DNA from: Solimonas terrae
GTDB lineage: Bacteria > Pseudomonadota > Gammaproteobacteria > Nevskiales > Nevskiaceae
Direction of reading: 5' to 3'
DNA: 64,000 bases
Assembly (NCBI RefSeq): GCF_011067135.1
Contig: NZ_JAAMOW010000005.1
Coordinates: 1-64,000 of the forward strand
The first letter of the stretch is position 1. The number at the start of each line of letters is the position of its first letter. Position numbers and translations under genes: made by a program. Below, in pieces: positions 18,855 to 28,206 of this stretch. The notes under the pieces were generated by a model, which searched no databases, was not told the DNA's origin, and saw nothing but the letters and a program-made list of their open reading frames with translations.

Positions 18855-18893
18855 ACCGGCCGGCGCTACCGCATTCGGACTCAAGGAAAATCC

Positions 18894-19703
18894 GTGGCAA
18901 AAATCGTCGTAGTGACTTCTGGCAAGGGCGGCGTCGGCAAGACGACCACCAGCGCCTCGTTTTCCACGGGCCTGGCGATGCGCGGGCACAAGACGGTCGT
19001 CATCGACTTCGACGTCGGCCTGCGCAACCTCGATCTGATCATGGGTTGTGAACGTCGCGTGGTGTTCGACTTCGTCAACGTCATCAACGGCGAGGCCAAT
19101 CTGCGTCAGGCGCTGATCAAGGACAAGGCCAACGAGAATCTGTACATCCTCGCCGCCAGCCAGACCCGCGACAAGGACGCACTCAGCGAAGAGGGCGTCG
19201 AGCGCGTGCTCGGCGAACTGGCCAAGGAATTCGACTACATCGTCTGCGATTCGCCGGCCGGCATCGAGCGTGGCGCGCACCTGGCGATGTATTTCGCCGA
19301 CGAGGCGCTGGTTGTCACCAATCCGGAAGTTTCCAGCGTGCGCGATTCCGATCGCGTGCTCGGCCTGCTGTCGAGCAAGACCCGCAAGGTCGAGAAGGGC
19401 GAGGGCCGCGTCAAGGAACATCTGGTACTGACGCGCTACAACCCGGCGCGCGTCGCCAAGGGCGAAATGCTGTCGGTCGACGACGTCAAGGAAATCCTCG
19501 CGATTCCGCTGCTCGGCGTCATTCCGGAATCGCCGGCCGTGCTGACCTCGTCGAACGCCGGTTCGCCGGTGATCGCCAATCAGGAAACCGATGCCGGCCG
19601 CGCCTACGACGACCTCGTCGCGCGTTTCCTCGGAGAGGATCGTCCGCATCGCTACCTCACCGCCGAGAAGAAGGGTTTCCTCGGCCGCATGTTCGGGGCG
19701 TAA
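18894..19703 (+). CDS. minD: septum site-determining ATPase MinD
   Basis: Membrane-cycling ATPase that recruits MinC and is stimulated by MinE. The 269-residue sequence starts with GTG and has the deviant Walker A GKGGVGKTT at residues 10-18. It also has VIDFDVGLRNLDLIMGCERR and the C-terminal amphipathic membrane helix KKGFLGRMFGA. Length matches E. coli MinD (270). It is four bases from minE, so the operon is tight. Confidence 0.97.
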   Translation: MAKIVVVTSGKGGVGKTTTSASFSTGLAMRGHKTVVIDFDVGLRNLDLIMGCERRVVFDFVNVINGEANLRQALIKDKANENLYILAASQTRDKDALSEEGVERVLGELAKEFDYIVCDSPAGIERGAHLAMYFADEALVVTNPEVSSVRDSDRVLGLLSSKTRKVEKGEGRVKEHLVLTRYNPARVAKGEMLSVDDVKEILAIPLLGVIPESPAVLTSSNAGSPVIANQETDAGRAYDDLVARFLGEDRPHRYLTAEKKGFLGRMFGA

Positions 19704-19706
19704 GCG

Positions 19707-19967
19707 ATGGACTGGCTAAAGTTTTTCCGTGGCGAGCAGCCCAAGACCACGGCATCGGTGGCCAAGGAGCGCCTGCAGCTGGTGGTCGCGCATCAGCGTG
19801 ACGGCCGCGCCAACGGGCCGGTCTATCTGCCGAAGCTGCGCGAGGAGTTGCTCGGCGTCGTGCGCAAGTACGTGACCGTACCGGACAACGCGGTGCAGAT
19901 CACCGTGCAGCGTGAAGATGGCCTCGAAGTGCTGGAAATGAACATCACGCTGCCGGACGCAACCTGA
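19707..19967 (+). CDS. minE: cell division topological specificity factor MinE
   Basis: The 86-residue protein sets the Min oscillation by activating MinD ATPase. The N-terminal membrane-targeting and anti-MinCD segment (MDWLKFFRGEQPKTTASVAK) is followed by the dimerisation beta domain. It begins 3 bases after the minD stop and ends the min operon. Confidence 0.95.
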   Translation: MDWLKFFRGEQPKTTASVAKERLQLVVAHQRDGRANGPVYLPKLREELLGVVRKYVTVPDNAVQITVQREDGLEVLEMNITLPDAT

Positions 19968-20040
19968 AGCCGGTGTAGCGCGGCGCCGGTCGCCGCGCGG
20001 CATATCCTTAGAAGCATTTGTTTCCCGTGACGGTGTCATC

Positions 20041-20075
20041 CGTCCGCATGAGTGCGGGGGCGGGGGTTTTTCCTT
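20041..20075 (+). terminator. possible weak terminator after minE
   Basis: A short stem (CCGCA at 20044-20048, loop TGAG, TGCGG at 20053-20057) is followed by a G-rich stretch and then TTTTT at 20067-20071. The gap of nine G-rich bases between stem and T-run makes this a poor intrinsic terminator. It could instead be part of the fpr 5' leader. Confidence 0.3.
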
Positions 20076-20121
20076 AAACTTCGCCGCCCCTTTCGGCCCC
20101 ACTCATCCAGGATTGCTTCAA

Positions 20122-20898
20122 ATGGTTGCTCTCGCCACCGAGACCGTGCTGTCGGTGCGGCACTGGAACGACACGCTGTTCAGCTTCACGACCACGCGTG
20201 ATACCGCGCTGCGTTTCCGCAACGGCCAGTTCGTGATGATCGGCTTGCAGGTCAATGGCAAGCCGCTGATGCGTGCGTACAGCATCGCCAGCCCGAACTA
20301 CGAAGAAACGCTGGAATTCTTCAGCATCAAGGTCGAGAACGGCCCCCTGACCTCGCGCCTGCAGCACCTGAAAGTCGGCGACGAGTTGATCGTCAGCCGC
20401 AAGCCGACCGGCACCCTGGTGGTCGACGATCTCAAGCCGGCCAAGAACCTGTATCTGATCGGCACCGGCACTGGCCTGGCGCCGTTCATGAGCCTGGCGC
20501 GCGATCCGGACGTCTATGAGCGCTTCGAGAAGATCGTGCTGGTGCACGGCGTGCGCCGCGTCAACGATCTCGCGTATCACGACTACATCAGCGAGGAACT
20601 GCCGCACCACGAGTTCCTGGGCGAGATGGTCCGCGACAAGCTGATCTACTACCCGACCGTGACGCGCGAACCCTGGAAGTATCAGGGCCGCGTCACCGAT
20701 CTGTTCGAGAACGGCAAGCTGTGCCGCGACATCGGCCTGCCGGATCTGAACCCTGAAACCGATCGCGTGATGATCTGCGGCAGCCCGATGCTGCTGACCG
20801 ATCTCGATGCGATCCTCAAGAAGCGCAATTTCGAGATTTCACCGCACATCGGCACGCCGGGTGACTATGTGATCGAGCGGGCGTTCGTCGAGAAATAG
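20122..20898 (+). CDS. fpr: ferredoxin--NADP+ reductase
   Basis: FAD enzyme moving electrons between NADPH and ferredoxin or flavodoxin, 258 residues, the same length as Azotobacter vinelandii FPR, which it closely resembles. Visible are the FAD motif RAYSIASPNY (about 51-60), the GTGTGLAPFMSL NADP site, MICGSPMLL, and the C-terminal ERAFVEK. I chose ATG at 20122 because AGGA is 9 bases upstream. The in-frame TTG at 20113 would sit directly on that ribosome site. It could supply electrons for the P450 at 6322 through an unlinked ferredoxin (inference). Confidence 0.95.
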   Translation: MVALATETVLSVRHWNDTLFSFTTTRDTALRFRNGQFVMIGLQVNGKPLMRAYSIASPNYEETLEFFSIKVENGPLTSRLQHLKVGDELIVSRKPTGTLVVDDLKPAKNLYLIGTGTGLAPFMSLARDPDVYERFEKIVLVHGVRRVNDLAYHDYISEELPHHEFLGEMVRDKLIYYPTVTREPWKYQGRVTDLFENGKLCRDIGLPDLNPETDRVMICGSPMLLTDLDAILKKRNFEISPHIGTPGDYVIERAFVEK

Positions 20899-20953
20899 CG
20901 CAATCGGGCTGCTGCGCTCGGCATCTGCCGAGCCGGCACTGTTCGCAATGCTC

Positions 20954-20969
20954 GCGTACTTGAGTACGC
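20954..20969. repeat. palindrome in a REP-like intergenic sequence
   Basis: GCGTAC, loop TTGA, GTACGC forms a perfect 6-bp hairpin core inside a longer imperfect dyad in the 234-base gap between fpr and fadD. A similar GTAC-centred but much longer hairpin occurs after trpE (33656-33726). It may be a REP element or transcription barrier between the convergent genes. Confidence 0.45.
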
Positions 20970-21132
20970 TGCGCTTGCTGTGCGGTGGCGGCCCGACACC
21001 TACCTTCGCTCGCCGACGCCCGCTCGCGCTATTTCAGCTCAATCCGTTTTTGCAGGATTGATACCGCTCTTGCGCCGCAGCGCGAAACAAAAGGCGAGAT
21101 CAGAAACTAAACGTTAGTGGCGCCGCGCCGCC

Positions 21133-22815
21133 TTACTTCCCGCGCAACTCCTTGCGCAGCACCTTGCCGACATTGGTCTTCGGCAATTCGTCGATGAACG
21201 CGATCAGCTTCGGCAGCTTGTAGCCGGTCAGCTGCTGCTGGCAGAAGCTGCGGAGATCGGCTTCGGTCAGCGCCGGGTCTTTCCTGACGACGAAGATCTT
21301 CACGACTTCGCCCGATTTCGCATCGGGCACACCGATGCAGGCGACTTCGAGCACGCCCGGATGCTGGGCGACGACGCCCTCGATCTCGTTCGGATAGACG
21401 TTGAAGCCGGATACCAGGATCATGTCCTTCTTGCGATCGACGATTTTGAGATAGCCGTTGGCTTCGAGCACGGCGACATCGCCGGTCTTCAGCCAGCCGT
21501 CGGCGGTGAAGACCTTCGCGGTCTCCTCGGGCTTCTGCCAGTAGCCCTGCATGACCTGCGGTCCCTTCACGCACAACTCGCCGGCTTCGCCGGGCGCGAC
21601 CTCGCGTTCATCGTCGTCGCGCAGCGAGATACGCGTGGACGGCATCGGTAAACCGATCGTGCCATTCCACTCCGGCTTGTCCAGCGGCGCGAAACTGACG
21701 ACCGGCGAGCATTCCGTCAGGCCATAGCCTTCCGAGAGGCCGACCCCGGTGACTTCCTGCCAGCGCACGGCTACGGCCTGCTGCACGGCGGTGCCGCCGC
21801 CGACCGCCATCTTCAGCTTCGAGAAATCGAGCTCGGCGAAGCCCGGTGCGTGCAGCAGACCGTTGAACAGGGTGTTGACGCCGCTGATGGCGGTGAAGCC
21901 GCTGCGCTTCAGTTCGGTACAGAACGCCTGCATGTCGCGCGGATTGGTGATCAGCACGTTGCGGCAGCCCAGCTTGAGGAACAGCAGCGCATTCACGACC
22001 AGCGCGAAGATGTGGTAAAGCGGCAGCGCGGTGATGATGACTTCCTTGCCTTCCGCGAGGAACGGACCCATCCAGGCGCTGAGCTGTTCGAGGTTGGCGA
22101 CGACGTTGGCGTGCGTGAGCACCGCGCCTTTCGACAGGCCGGTGGTGCCGCCCGTGTACTGCAGGAAGGCAATGTCGCCATGGCCGAGCGCCACGCGCAT
22201 GTAGGGCTGCGAGCGGCCCTTGGCGAGCGCTTCGCGGAAACCGATCGCGCCGTCGATCTGCCACTTCGGCACCAGCTTCTTCACGCGCTTGACCGCCAGA
22301 TTGGTCAGCACGCGTTTCGGCAGCGGCAGCAGATCGCCGACCTGCGTGGTGATGACGTGCCGGACCTCGGTCTTGTCGAGCACCTGCTGCAGCGTCGAGC
22401 AGAAATTCTCGATGACGACGATCGCCTTGGCGCCGCTGTCGCGCAGCTGGTGTTCGAGTTCGCGCGCGGTATACAGGGGATTGACGTTGACCACGACCAG
22501 ACCGGCGCGCAGCACGCCGAACAGGGCGACCGGATACTGCAGCAGGTTCGGCATCATCAGTGCGACGCGATCGCCCTGATGCAGGCCCAGCACGTTCTGC
22601 AGGTAGGACGCGAAGTCCTGGGTCAGGCGGTCGAGCGCGGTGAAGTCGATCTGCGCGCCCATGCACTCGTACGCGGGGGCCTTGCCGAACTTCGCGCAGC
22701 TGCGCTCCAGCACCTCGGCGAGCGAGGCGTAGGCGTTTTCGTCGATCCGCTCGGGTACGCCCGCGGGATATTCCTTGAACCACGGGAATTGATCCTGCTC
22801 GGCCGGATTTGCCAT
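21133..22815 (-). CDS. fadD: long-chain fatty acid--CoA ligase FadD
   Basis: Peripheral-membrane acyl-CoA synthetase, 560 residues. The P-loop-like AMP motif is [16 protein letters not shown] (about 213-228), with [21 protein letters not shown] and the C-terminal catalytic Lys region [13 protein letters not shown]. Sequence and length (E. coli 561) fit FadD. A GGGGAGAACG ribosome site precedes the ATG. It activates fatty acids for beta-oxidation; the phasin-like gene at 24377 and MaoC at 40104 point to an active lipid economy. Confidence 0.94.
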   Translation of the reverse strand: MANPAEQDQFPWFKEYPAGVPERIDENAYASLAEVLERSCAKFGKAPAYECMGAQIDFTALDRLTQDFASYLQNVLGLHQGDRVALMMPNLLQYPVALFGVLRAGLVVVNVNPLYTARELEHQLRDSGAKAIVVIENFCSTLQQVLDKTEVRHVITTQVGDLLPLPKRVLTNLAVKRVKKLVPKWQIDGAIGFREALAKGRSQPYMRVALGHGDIAFLQYTGGTTGLSKGAVLTHANVVANLEQLSAWMGPFLAEGKEVIITALPLYHIFALVVNALLFLKLGCRNVLITNPRDMQAFCTELKRSGFTAISGVNTLFNGLLHAPGFAELDFSKLKMAVGGGTAVQQAVAVRWQEVTGVGLSEGYGLTECSPVVSFAPLDKPEWNGTIGLPMPSTRISLRDDDEREVAPGEAGELCVKGPQVMQGYWQKPEETAKVFTADGWLKTGDVAVLEANGYLKIVDRKKDMILVSGFNVYPNEIEGVVAQHPGVLEVACIGVPDAKSGEVVKIFVVRKDPALTEADLRSFCQQQLTGYKLPKLIAFIDELPKTNVGKVLRKELRGK

Positions 22816-22879
22816 CGTTCTCCCCTCGGTTGGACGCGCCGTCGTGTCGGCGCTGTACCGCGATTATAGAAAGGCGGCT

Positions 22880-24187
22880 TCAGTCGCGACCTTGGCTCCG
22901 CAGCCAGCCGCGCAGCGTAAGGGCTTCGTGGCGCGCGGCGAAATCGGCCTCGGCCTGTTCGATCAGCGCGCGCACGCTGGCGGCCGTGGCGCCGTGTTTC
23001 GACGGCAGGCCGTCGCCCGTACGCGCCAGCGTCCAGAGACGCGCCAGCGTCACCGAATCGAGGTCGATGGCCGGAACCAGATGGGTGCGCTTGCTGCCGG
23101 CCTCGGTCAGCAGACCGTTGAAGATCAGCTGCTCGACGGCGCGGCGCACGTGCTCGGGTTCGGCGCCGATCGCGATGCTCAGTTCTTCTTCCGTATAGCC
23201 CGCTTCACCGGCCATGAAGCGTTGACCGGCGAGCGCCATGATCATCAGCGTCAGGTATTCGATCTGCCGGCCGCTGAGCAGGGCCGGCGCGCGATGTGGC
23301 TTCAGGTGTTCCGGGTGCTGGACGTAGAACGCCAGCTGGCAGCCGAGCAGCAGGATCATCCAGCCCAGATAGATCCAGATCAGCAGGAAGATCACGATCG
23401 CGAAGCTGGAGTAGATCGCGTTGTAGTTGGTCGAACCGGCGACGAATGATGCGAACGCGAGACTGCCGGTCTGCCAGAGCGCACCGGCGAACACGCCGCC
23501 GATCAGCGCGGCGCGCGGCCGCACGCGCGTGTTCGGCACGAAGCTGTAGAGGAAGCTGAAGACGGTGATGATCAGCAGGTACGGCAGCAGCTTGCCGGCC
23601 ACCGAGACAAGAAAGCCCAGCGGCTCGTAGGCGCTCAGGCGCGCGACCATCGCCGAATTGAAGACACTGGCCGTGATGCCGACCGCCGAGAACATCAGCA
23701 CCGGGCCAACCGTCAGCACCGCGAAGTAGTCGCCAAGCCGCTGCGAGAGCGGTCGCGGACGTTCCACCCGCCAGACAAAGTTGAAACTGCTCTCGACCTT
23801 CTGGATCAGCGAGATCGCCGACCAGAACAGCAGGGCGACACCCAGAGAGCCGAGCACGCCGACCTGTACTTTCTCGATGAAACTGACCAGCTTCTGCGTC
23901 AGCTCGCCAGCCTGCGGGCCAAGCGGCGCAAGGAACTCTTCGAGGAACGGCTCGATGGCGTTGTGCGCGCCGAGCGCCTTGAGCACCGAAAATGCCAGCG
24001 CCAGCAGCGGCACGATCGACAGCAGGGTCGTGTAGACCAGGCTCATCGCGCGCATCGTCAGCTGGCCTTCAAACACGTCGCGGAGCAGCACGAAGGCATG
24101 TCGGCCGACATTCAGTCCGTGGCGGCGGCGGCCCGGCGGCTGGTGCGCCCAGAGCTGCTCGCGCAGTTGTAGGAGGTAGCGTTTCAT
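22880..24187 (-). CDS. YihY/BrkB-family inner-membrane protein with C-terminal winged-helix-like domain
   Basis: The 435-residue protein has a BrkB/YihY core of about six membrane helices (residues about 45-300), including GVLGSLGVALLFWSAISLIQ and YNAIYSSFAIVIFLLIWIYL. A cytoplasmic C-terminal part of about 130 residues follows and looks winged-helix-like (EEELSIAIGAEPEHVRRAVE). The family was once called RNase BN, which is wrong; its function is unknown. I prefer ATG at 24187 (MKRYLLQLREQLW) to the in-frame ATG at 24208, which adds seven residues. Confidence 0.82.
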   Translation of the reverse strand: MKRYLLQLREQLWAHQPPGRRRHGLNVGRHAFVLLRDVFEGQLTMRAMSLVYTTLLSIVPLLALAFSVLKALGAHNAIEPFLEEFLAPLGPQAGELTQKLVSFIEKVQVGVLGSLGVALLFWSAISLIQKVESSFNFVWRVERPRPLSQRLGDYFAVLTVGPVLMFSAVGITASVFNSAMVARLSAYEPLGFLVSVAGKLLPYLLIITVFSFLYSFVPNTRVRPRAALIGGVFAGALWQTGSLAFASFVAGSTNYNAIYSSFAIVIFLLIWIYLGWMILLLGCQLAFYVQHPEHLKPHRAPALLSGRQIEYLTLMIMALAGQRFMAGEAGYTEEELSIAIGAEPEHVRRAVEQLIFNGLLTEAGSKRTHLVPAIDLDSVTLARLWTLARTGDGLPSKHGATAASVRALIEQAEADFAARHEALTLRGWLRSQGRD

Positions 24188-24376
24188 CGTCCGAGCATAC
24201 AAGTGCACGCCAGGACTCGGCCACGGACGGCGGCTTCGCGGCGACCGCTACCGTTGGTCGGCTGGTGCCCGACGGGCATTGACTTCAACCGCCGGCCCGC
24301 TATGCTGTACCGCAACATTGCTGCACCGCAGCATGGCTTTCGGGGATGGTTTCCTTTACTTGATGGAGTGCAGCAA

Positions 24377-24841
24377 ATGAGCGTTGAAGCGATTGTGAAC
24401 GATGTGAAGACCCGCGCCGATGTCGTCGTGAGCCGTGGCCAGGAAGTGATCGAAGCCGGCGTCGAGACGCTCGTGGCTGCCAACACCATCGTCGTCGAAG
24501 GCGTGCAGGAACTGGTGCAGACCAACGTCGGCGCCGGCAAGGAACTGGCGACGCTCGTTCAGGCCAGCGTGACCAAGGCCAAGACCGATGGCTTCAAGGC
24601 CGTTGCTGCCAAGCCGATCGACTATCTGCCGGAAGGCAAGACCACCGTCGTCACCGCGTACAGCGACTCGGTCAAGATCGTCAGCAAGACCGGCGGCGAA
24701 CTCGCCAAGACCCTGAAGTCGGGTGTCGAAACGATCACCGCGAAGATCCAGGGCCAGGCCCCGGTCGTCGCCAAGGCCAAGAAGACCGCCAAGAAGACGG
24801 TCACCAAGGCCAAGAAGGCTGTCAAGAAAGTCGCCGCTTGA
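24377..24841 (+). CDS. phasin-like protein with histone H1-like Lys/Ala tail
   Basis: The 154-residue protein has an amphipathic, coiled helical region (residues about 1-85: VNDVKTRADVVVSRGQEVIE and VQELVQTNVGAGKELATLVQ). It ends in a basic tail, AKAKKTAKKTVTKAKKAVKK. This combination recalls PhaF/PhaI phasins of pseudomonads, where the helix coats polyhydroxyalkanoate granules and the tail binds DNA. No PHA synthase is in the window, so the granule role is inferred from layout. GGAG lies 8 bases before the ATG at 24377. A strong terminator follows at 24903. Confidence 0.65.
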   Translation: MSVEAIVNDVKTRADVVVSRGQEVIEAGVETLVAANTIVVEGVQELVQTNVGAGKELATLVQASVTKAKTDGFKAVAAKPIDYLPEGKTTVVTAYSDSVKIVSKTGGELAKTLKSGVETITAKIQGQAPVVAKAKKTAKKTVTKAKKAVKKVAA

Positions 24842-24902
24842 GAATGGATGGCCGGCGCCTTGTGCGCCGACCATCGGCCACCGCCCTGGGCGCGGTGGCA
24901 TG

Positions 24903-24940
24903 AAAAGGGGGCCGGGGAGACTCGGCCCCCTTTTGTTTTG
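24903..24940 (+). terminator. rho-independent terminator after phasin-like gene
   Basis: A perfect stem AAAAGGGGGCCG (24903-24914) pairs with CGGCCCCCTTTT (24923-24934) around an 8-base loop, followed by GTTTTG. This is the clearest intrinsic terminator in the window. Confidence 0.9.
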
Positions 24941-24952
24941 AAGAAACCGGAA

Positions 24953-25240
24953 ATGAAGAAGCAGGACCGAAGCACAAGCAGATTTGCGATCGATCTCGAT
25001 CGTGTCCTCGGTGGCGTGGTGCTGATGGCGCTGCACGAGATCGACAGCCTGCACGGACTGGGGGTCGCGGCCGGTGAGCGCCTGCGCGTCGCCCGCGCCG
25101 CCCGCAGCGTTCCGCAGCTGCTGCGCGAACAGCGGCGACTGCTGCTGCGTACCCGCCGTCGCATGGCGGAAAATCGAATGATCCGCCGTCAGCTGTGGAC
25201 AGGTCTGTTGCAGGACCTGCGCAGCGACCGCGCAGCCTAG
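24953..25240 (+). CDS. small basic helical hypothetical protein
   Basis: The 95-residue protein starts MKKQDRSTSRFAIDLDRVLG and ends with Arg-rich helices (QLLREQRRLLLRTRRRMAEN). I do not recognise a family. It begins 13 bases after the terminator of the phasin-like gene, so it needs either read-through or its own promoter. The upstream ribosome site is weak. Reading-frame codon use looks normal for the window, but a chance ORF in GC-rich DNA cannot be excluded. Confidence 0.45.
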   Translation: MKKQDRSTSRFAIDLDRVLGGVVLMALHEIDSLHGLGVAAGERLRVARAARSVPQLLREQRRLLLRTRRRMAENRMIRRQLWTGLLQDLRSDRAA

Positions 25241-25388
25241 CCCCAGCATCGCCGGCGTTCCGGCCGCGCACGCGCCACGAGGGGTGCCCCGGTTGCGAAG
25301 CGGGTCTGCCGGGAACGCGAAAAACACGTTCGCGACGGGCGATCGGTTAGCATGCGCGCCGCAATCGCCGCCCGAATCCGGAGCCCGC

Positions 25389-26123
25389 ATGATCCCCCGC
25401 TGCGCCTGGCACCTCGCCTTGCTCCTGCTGCTGGCGTGTCCGGGGTTGTGTGTGGCCGACGATGCGGCGCCGGCGCCGGAACCGCTCGACTCCATGCATC
25501 AGCGTGTGCTGCCGTGCATGGCTTGCCACGGCGACCAGGGGCGTGCCACCAACGACGGCTACTATCCGCGCATCGCCGGCAAGCCGGCCGGCTACCTGTA
25601 CAACCAGCTGCTGAATTTTCGCGACGGCCGACGCCGCTACCCGATGATGACGTATCTGGTCGAGCGTCAGAACGACGCCTATCTGCACGAACTGGCGCGC
25701 TACTTTGCCGACCGCCACGCGCCGTATCCGCCGCCGCAGCAGCCGGAAGCCGACGCCGCTGTCCTGGCGCGCGGTGCGACGCTGGTTCGCGACGGCGATG
25801 CCAGCCTCAAGGTTCCCGCCTGCCGGTCCTGCCATGGCGAACGCCTGACCGGCGTACTGCCGGCAACGCCGGGACTGCTCGGGCTGTCCCATGATTATCT
25901 GCTCGGCCAACTCGGCGCCTGGCGCATCGGTGGCCGCCATGCACAGGCCCCGGATTGCATGCACGAGATCGTGCTGCGCCTGACGCCCACCGATCTGTAT
26001 GCCGTGACCGACTGGCTGTCGTCGCAAGCGGTACCGGCCGATCCCTTGCCGGCGACGACGCTGCCGACGCCGATGCCGATGGTCTGCGGCAGTGTTCCGA
26101 CCTTGGCGGAGGCCGCCGAATGA
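25389..26123 (+). CDS. secreted diheme cytochrome c, c4-like
   Basis: The 244-residue periplasmic electron carrier has a signal peptide (cut near VADDA, residue about 23) and two heme sites, CMACH (43-47) and CRSCH (145-149), each in a class I-like domain. GGAG is 6 bases before ATG 25389. Its TGA overlaps the ATG of the next, triheme cytochrome gene by ATGA, so the two are coupled. It probably passes electrons from the triheme protein or a dehydrogenase to a terminal oxidase. Confidence 0.87.
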   Translation: MIPRCAWHLALLLLLACPGLCVADDAAPAPEPLDSMHQRVLPCMACHGDQGRATNDGYYPRIAGKPAGYLYNQLLNFRDGRRRYPMMTYLVERQNDAYLHELARYFADRHAPYPPPQQPEADAAVLARGATLVRDGDASLKVPACRSCHGERLTGVLPATPGLLGLSHDYLLGQLGAWRIGGRHAQAPDCMHEIVLRLTPTDLYAVTDWLSSQAVPADPLPATTLPTPMPMVCGSVPTLAEAAE

Positions 26124-27409
26124 AGCGCGCGCTGTGGATCACGCTTCCCGCCGGCCTCGTGTTGCTGACGATCGGCGTGGTGCTCTGGCTGATTCCCCAC
26201 GCCCGGCAGACCGGCGATGCCACGCAACCGAGCGACGCGACGGTGGCGGCCGACGTGCTGGCCCGCGGTGCGGCACTGGTCACCCTCGGCGATTGCCGCG
26301 CCTGCCACACGACGCGCGGCGGCGCCGCATTCGCCGGTGGCCGTGCCACGCCGACGCCGTTCGGCACGTTCTACGCGCCCAACATCACGCCGGACGCCGA
26401 GACCGGCATCGGTCGCTGGACAGCGGATGATTTCTGGAACGCCTTGCACAACGGGCGTTCGAAAGACGGCACGCTGCTGTATCCGACCTTTCCGTACACC
26501 AACTTCACGAAGATCAGCCGCGCCGATGCCGATGCGATGTATGCGTACCTGCTGCGGCAGACGCCGGTGCATCGGGCCAATCAGCCGCATGTGCTGAAGT
26601 TTCCGTACAACCATCGTCTGCTGTTGCGCGCCTGGCGACTGCTGTTTTTCCGGCCGGGAGTGTACGAGGCGAACGCCGCCAAAGGCACGCAATGGAACCG
26701 CGGTGCGTATCTGGTGCAGGGCGTCGGTCATTGCAGCGCCTGCCACGAGGCCCGCAATGCGCTCGGCGCGATCCAGTCACGCGACAATCCGGCTGGCGGT
26801 CTGGTGCTGAACTGGTACGCACCGGCGCTGACGGCGAGGACCGAGGCCGGTGTCCAGGACTGGCCGGAAGATGACATCGTCGCCTTGCTGAAAACCGGTG
26901 TTTCGCCGCAGGGCTCGACGACCGGCCCGATGGCCGAAGTCGTCTACGAGAGCCTGCAGCATGCCGATCTCGCTGACCTGCGGGCGATGGCTGTATATCT
27001 GAAGTCGCTACCGGCCACCCCGCCACCGCCGGCTGCCGGCTTCATTCGCGTTTCGGCCTACGAGGCCGTGGCGATGCAGAAGCGGGGTGCAGGCCTCTAC
27101 GCCGATCATTGCGTGCAATGTCATGGCGATCACGGCGAGGGTCGCGCGCCTGCGGCGCCGGCGCTGGCCGGCAATCGTGCGGTGATGACGATCGCCGCGA
27201 TCAATCCGATCCGCATCGTCCTGTTCGGCGGCTATCCGCCGGGCACTGACGGCGATCCGCGGCCGTTCGGCATGCCGCCGTTCGCGCCGAGCTTCAGCGA
27301 TCAGCAGATTGCCGACGTGCTGACCTATGTGCGCAGTTCCTGGGGCAACGATGCGCGTCCGGTGGCGAGCGCCGAGGTCACCCAGAACCGCGCCGGCCCG
27401 CTCTGGTAG
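26120..27409 (+). CDS. membrane-anchored triheme cytochrome c, alcohol-dehydrogenase subunit II type
   Basis: The 429-residue protein has an N-terminal membrane helix (about 5-25) and three heme sites, CRACH (59-63), CSACH (205-209) and CVQCH (331-335). This layout matches the cytochrome subunits of membrane alcohol, gluconate and molybdenum aldehyde dehydrogenases. No dehydrogenase subunit is in the neighbourhood, so the partner must be encoded elsewhere. Hemes face the periplasm. It is translated together with the diheme cytochrome through a 4-base overlap. Confidence 0.88.
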   Translation: MKRALWITLPAGLVLLTIGVVLWLIPHARQTGDATQPSDATVAADVLARGAALVTLGDCRACHTTRGGAAFAGGRATPTPFGTFYAPNITPDAETGIGRWTADDFWNALHNGRSKDGTLLYPTFPYTNFTKISRADADAMYAYLLRQTPVHRANQPHVLKFPYNHRLLLRAWRLLFFRPGVYEANAAKGTQWNRGAYLVQGVGHCSACHEARNALGAIQSRDNPAGGLVLNWYAPALTARTEAGVQDWPEDDIVALLKTGVSPQGSTTGPMAEVVYESLQHADLADLRAMAVYLKSLPATPPPPAAGFIRVSAYEAVAMQKRGAGLYADHCVQCHGDHGEGRAPAAPALAGNRAVMTIAAINPIRIVLFGGYPPGTDGDPRPFGMPPFAPSFSDQQIADVLTYVRSSWGNDARPVASAEVTQNRAGPLW

Positions 27410-27427
27410 CGTGTCGGAGCGTCGCGC

Positions 27428-27745
27428 TTACTGAGCGCCGCTGTCCGCCGGGGCGGCGCGCTTGCGGCGCGCGCGGCGCTTCTTCGGCGCCGGCGCCTCG
27501 TCGCCGCTGTCGGCCGCGCCGCTTTCGGCAGCGCGCAGACGCGTCGCAAAGCGCTTCCAGGCCGGCGTCTTGCGCAGGGTCTCGAAGTTGTGTTTCACGA
27601 ACTGCGAGGCATCGAATTCGCTCGCGGCACCGAGCTTGTCGCGCAGAAACGTGACCACGTCCTCCTGCAGGCCGGAAACATCGGGCAGGCCGAGGAAGCG
27701 GCGCAGTTCTTCCGGCCGCACATCGATTTCAATCTTGATCTGCAT
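27428..27745 (-). CDS. DUF6489-like small protein with basic tail
   Basis: The 105-residue protein starts MQIKIEIDVRPEELRRFLGL and ends with a Lys/Arg/Ala tail (KKRRARRKRAAPADSGAQ). The body resembles DUF6489 proteins of unknown function, often near PHA or lipid genes. AGGAG is 8-9 bases before the ATG. It lies 11 bases after the stop of the MAPEG gene and probably shares its transcript. The basic tail suggests nucleic-acid contact. Confidence 0.7.
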   Translation of the reverse strand: MQIKIEIDVRPEELRRFLGLPDVSGLQEDVVTFLRDKLGAASEFDASQFVKHNFETLRKTPAWKRFATRLRAAESGAADSGDEAPAPKKRRARRKRAAPADSGAQ

Positions 27746-27756
27746 CGTGCTCGCTC

Positions 27757-28140
27757 CTATGCCGGGCCGTGTGCGGCAACAATGAACAGGCCGATGACGC
27801 AGGCGATCCCGATGAACCACACCAGGGAACGCAAGGTCGCCTTGTTGGCCACGTAGAGTCCGCCGTAGACCAGACGGGCGGCGACAAAACTCATCGCCAG
27901 CTTGTCGGCCGTCGCATTCGGCCCGACGACGAGATGCGCGACGATCACCGCCGCGGCGAAGGCCGGGAAGGCTTCGAAGGAATTGAGTTGTGCCCAGTGC
28001 GCGCGCTTGCGCCAGCCGGTCGACGCTTCCTGATAGTCGCGCGGCGCCGCGTTGTCGAAACGCTTGCTGGCTTTCGAGATGCCCGTGAACACGTAGGGCA
28101 GCAGCGCCGCAATCAGCACGCACCATAACGCAGTCGTCAT
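27757..28140 (-). CDS. MAPEG-family membrane protein
   Basis: The 127-residue protein has four predicted helices, starting MTTALWCVLIAALLPYVFTG and containing SFEAFPAFAAAVIVAHLVVG. It fits the membrane-associated eicosanoid/glutathione metabolism (MAPEG) superfamily. Bacterial members are mostly uncharacterised, and a glutathione activity is not shown. GAGGGG precedes the ATG. Confidence 0.83.
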   Translation of the reverse strand: MTTALWCVLIAALLPYVFTGISKASKRFDNAAPRDYQEASTGWRKRAHWAQLNSFEAFPAFAAAVIVAHLVVGPNATADKLAMSFVAARLVYGGLYVANKATLRSLVWFIGIACVIGLFIVAAHGPA

Positions 28141-28206
28141 GACCGATCCCCTCTTGTTGGAGAATCCAGCATAACAGTCCGCCGGACGGCTGCCTTGGCG
28201 GTGGCG

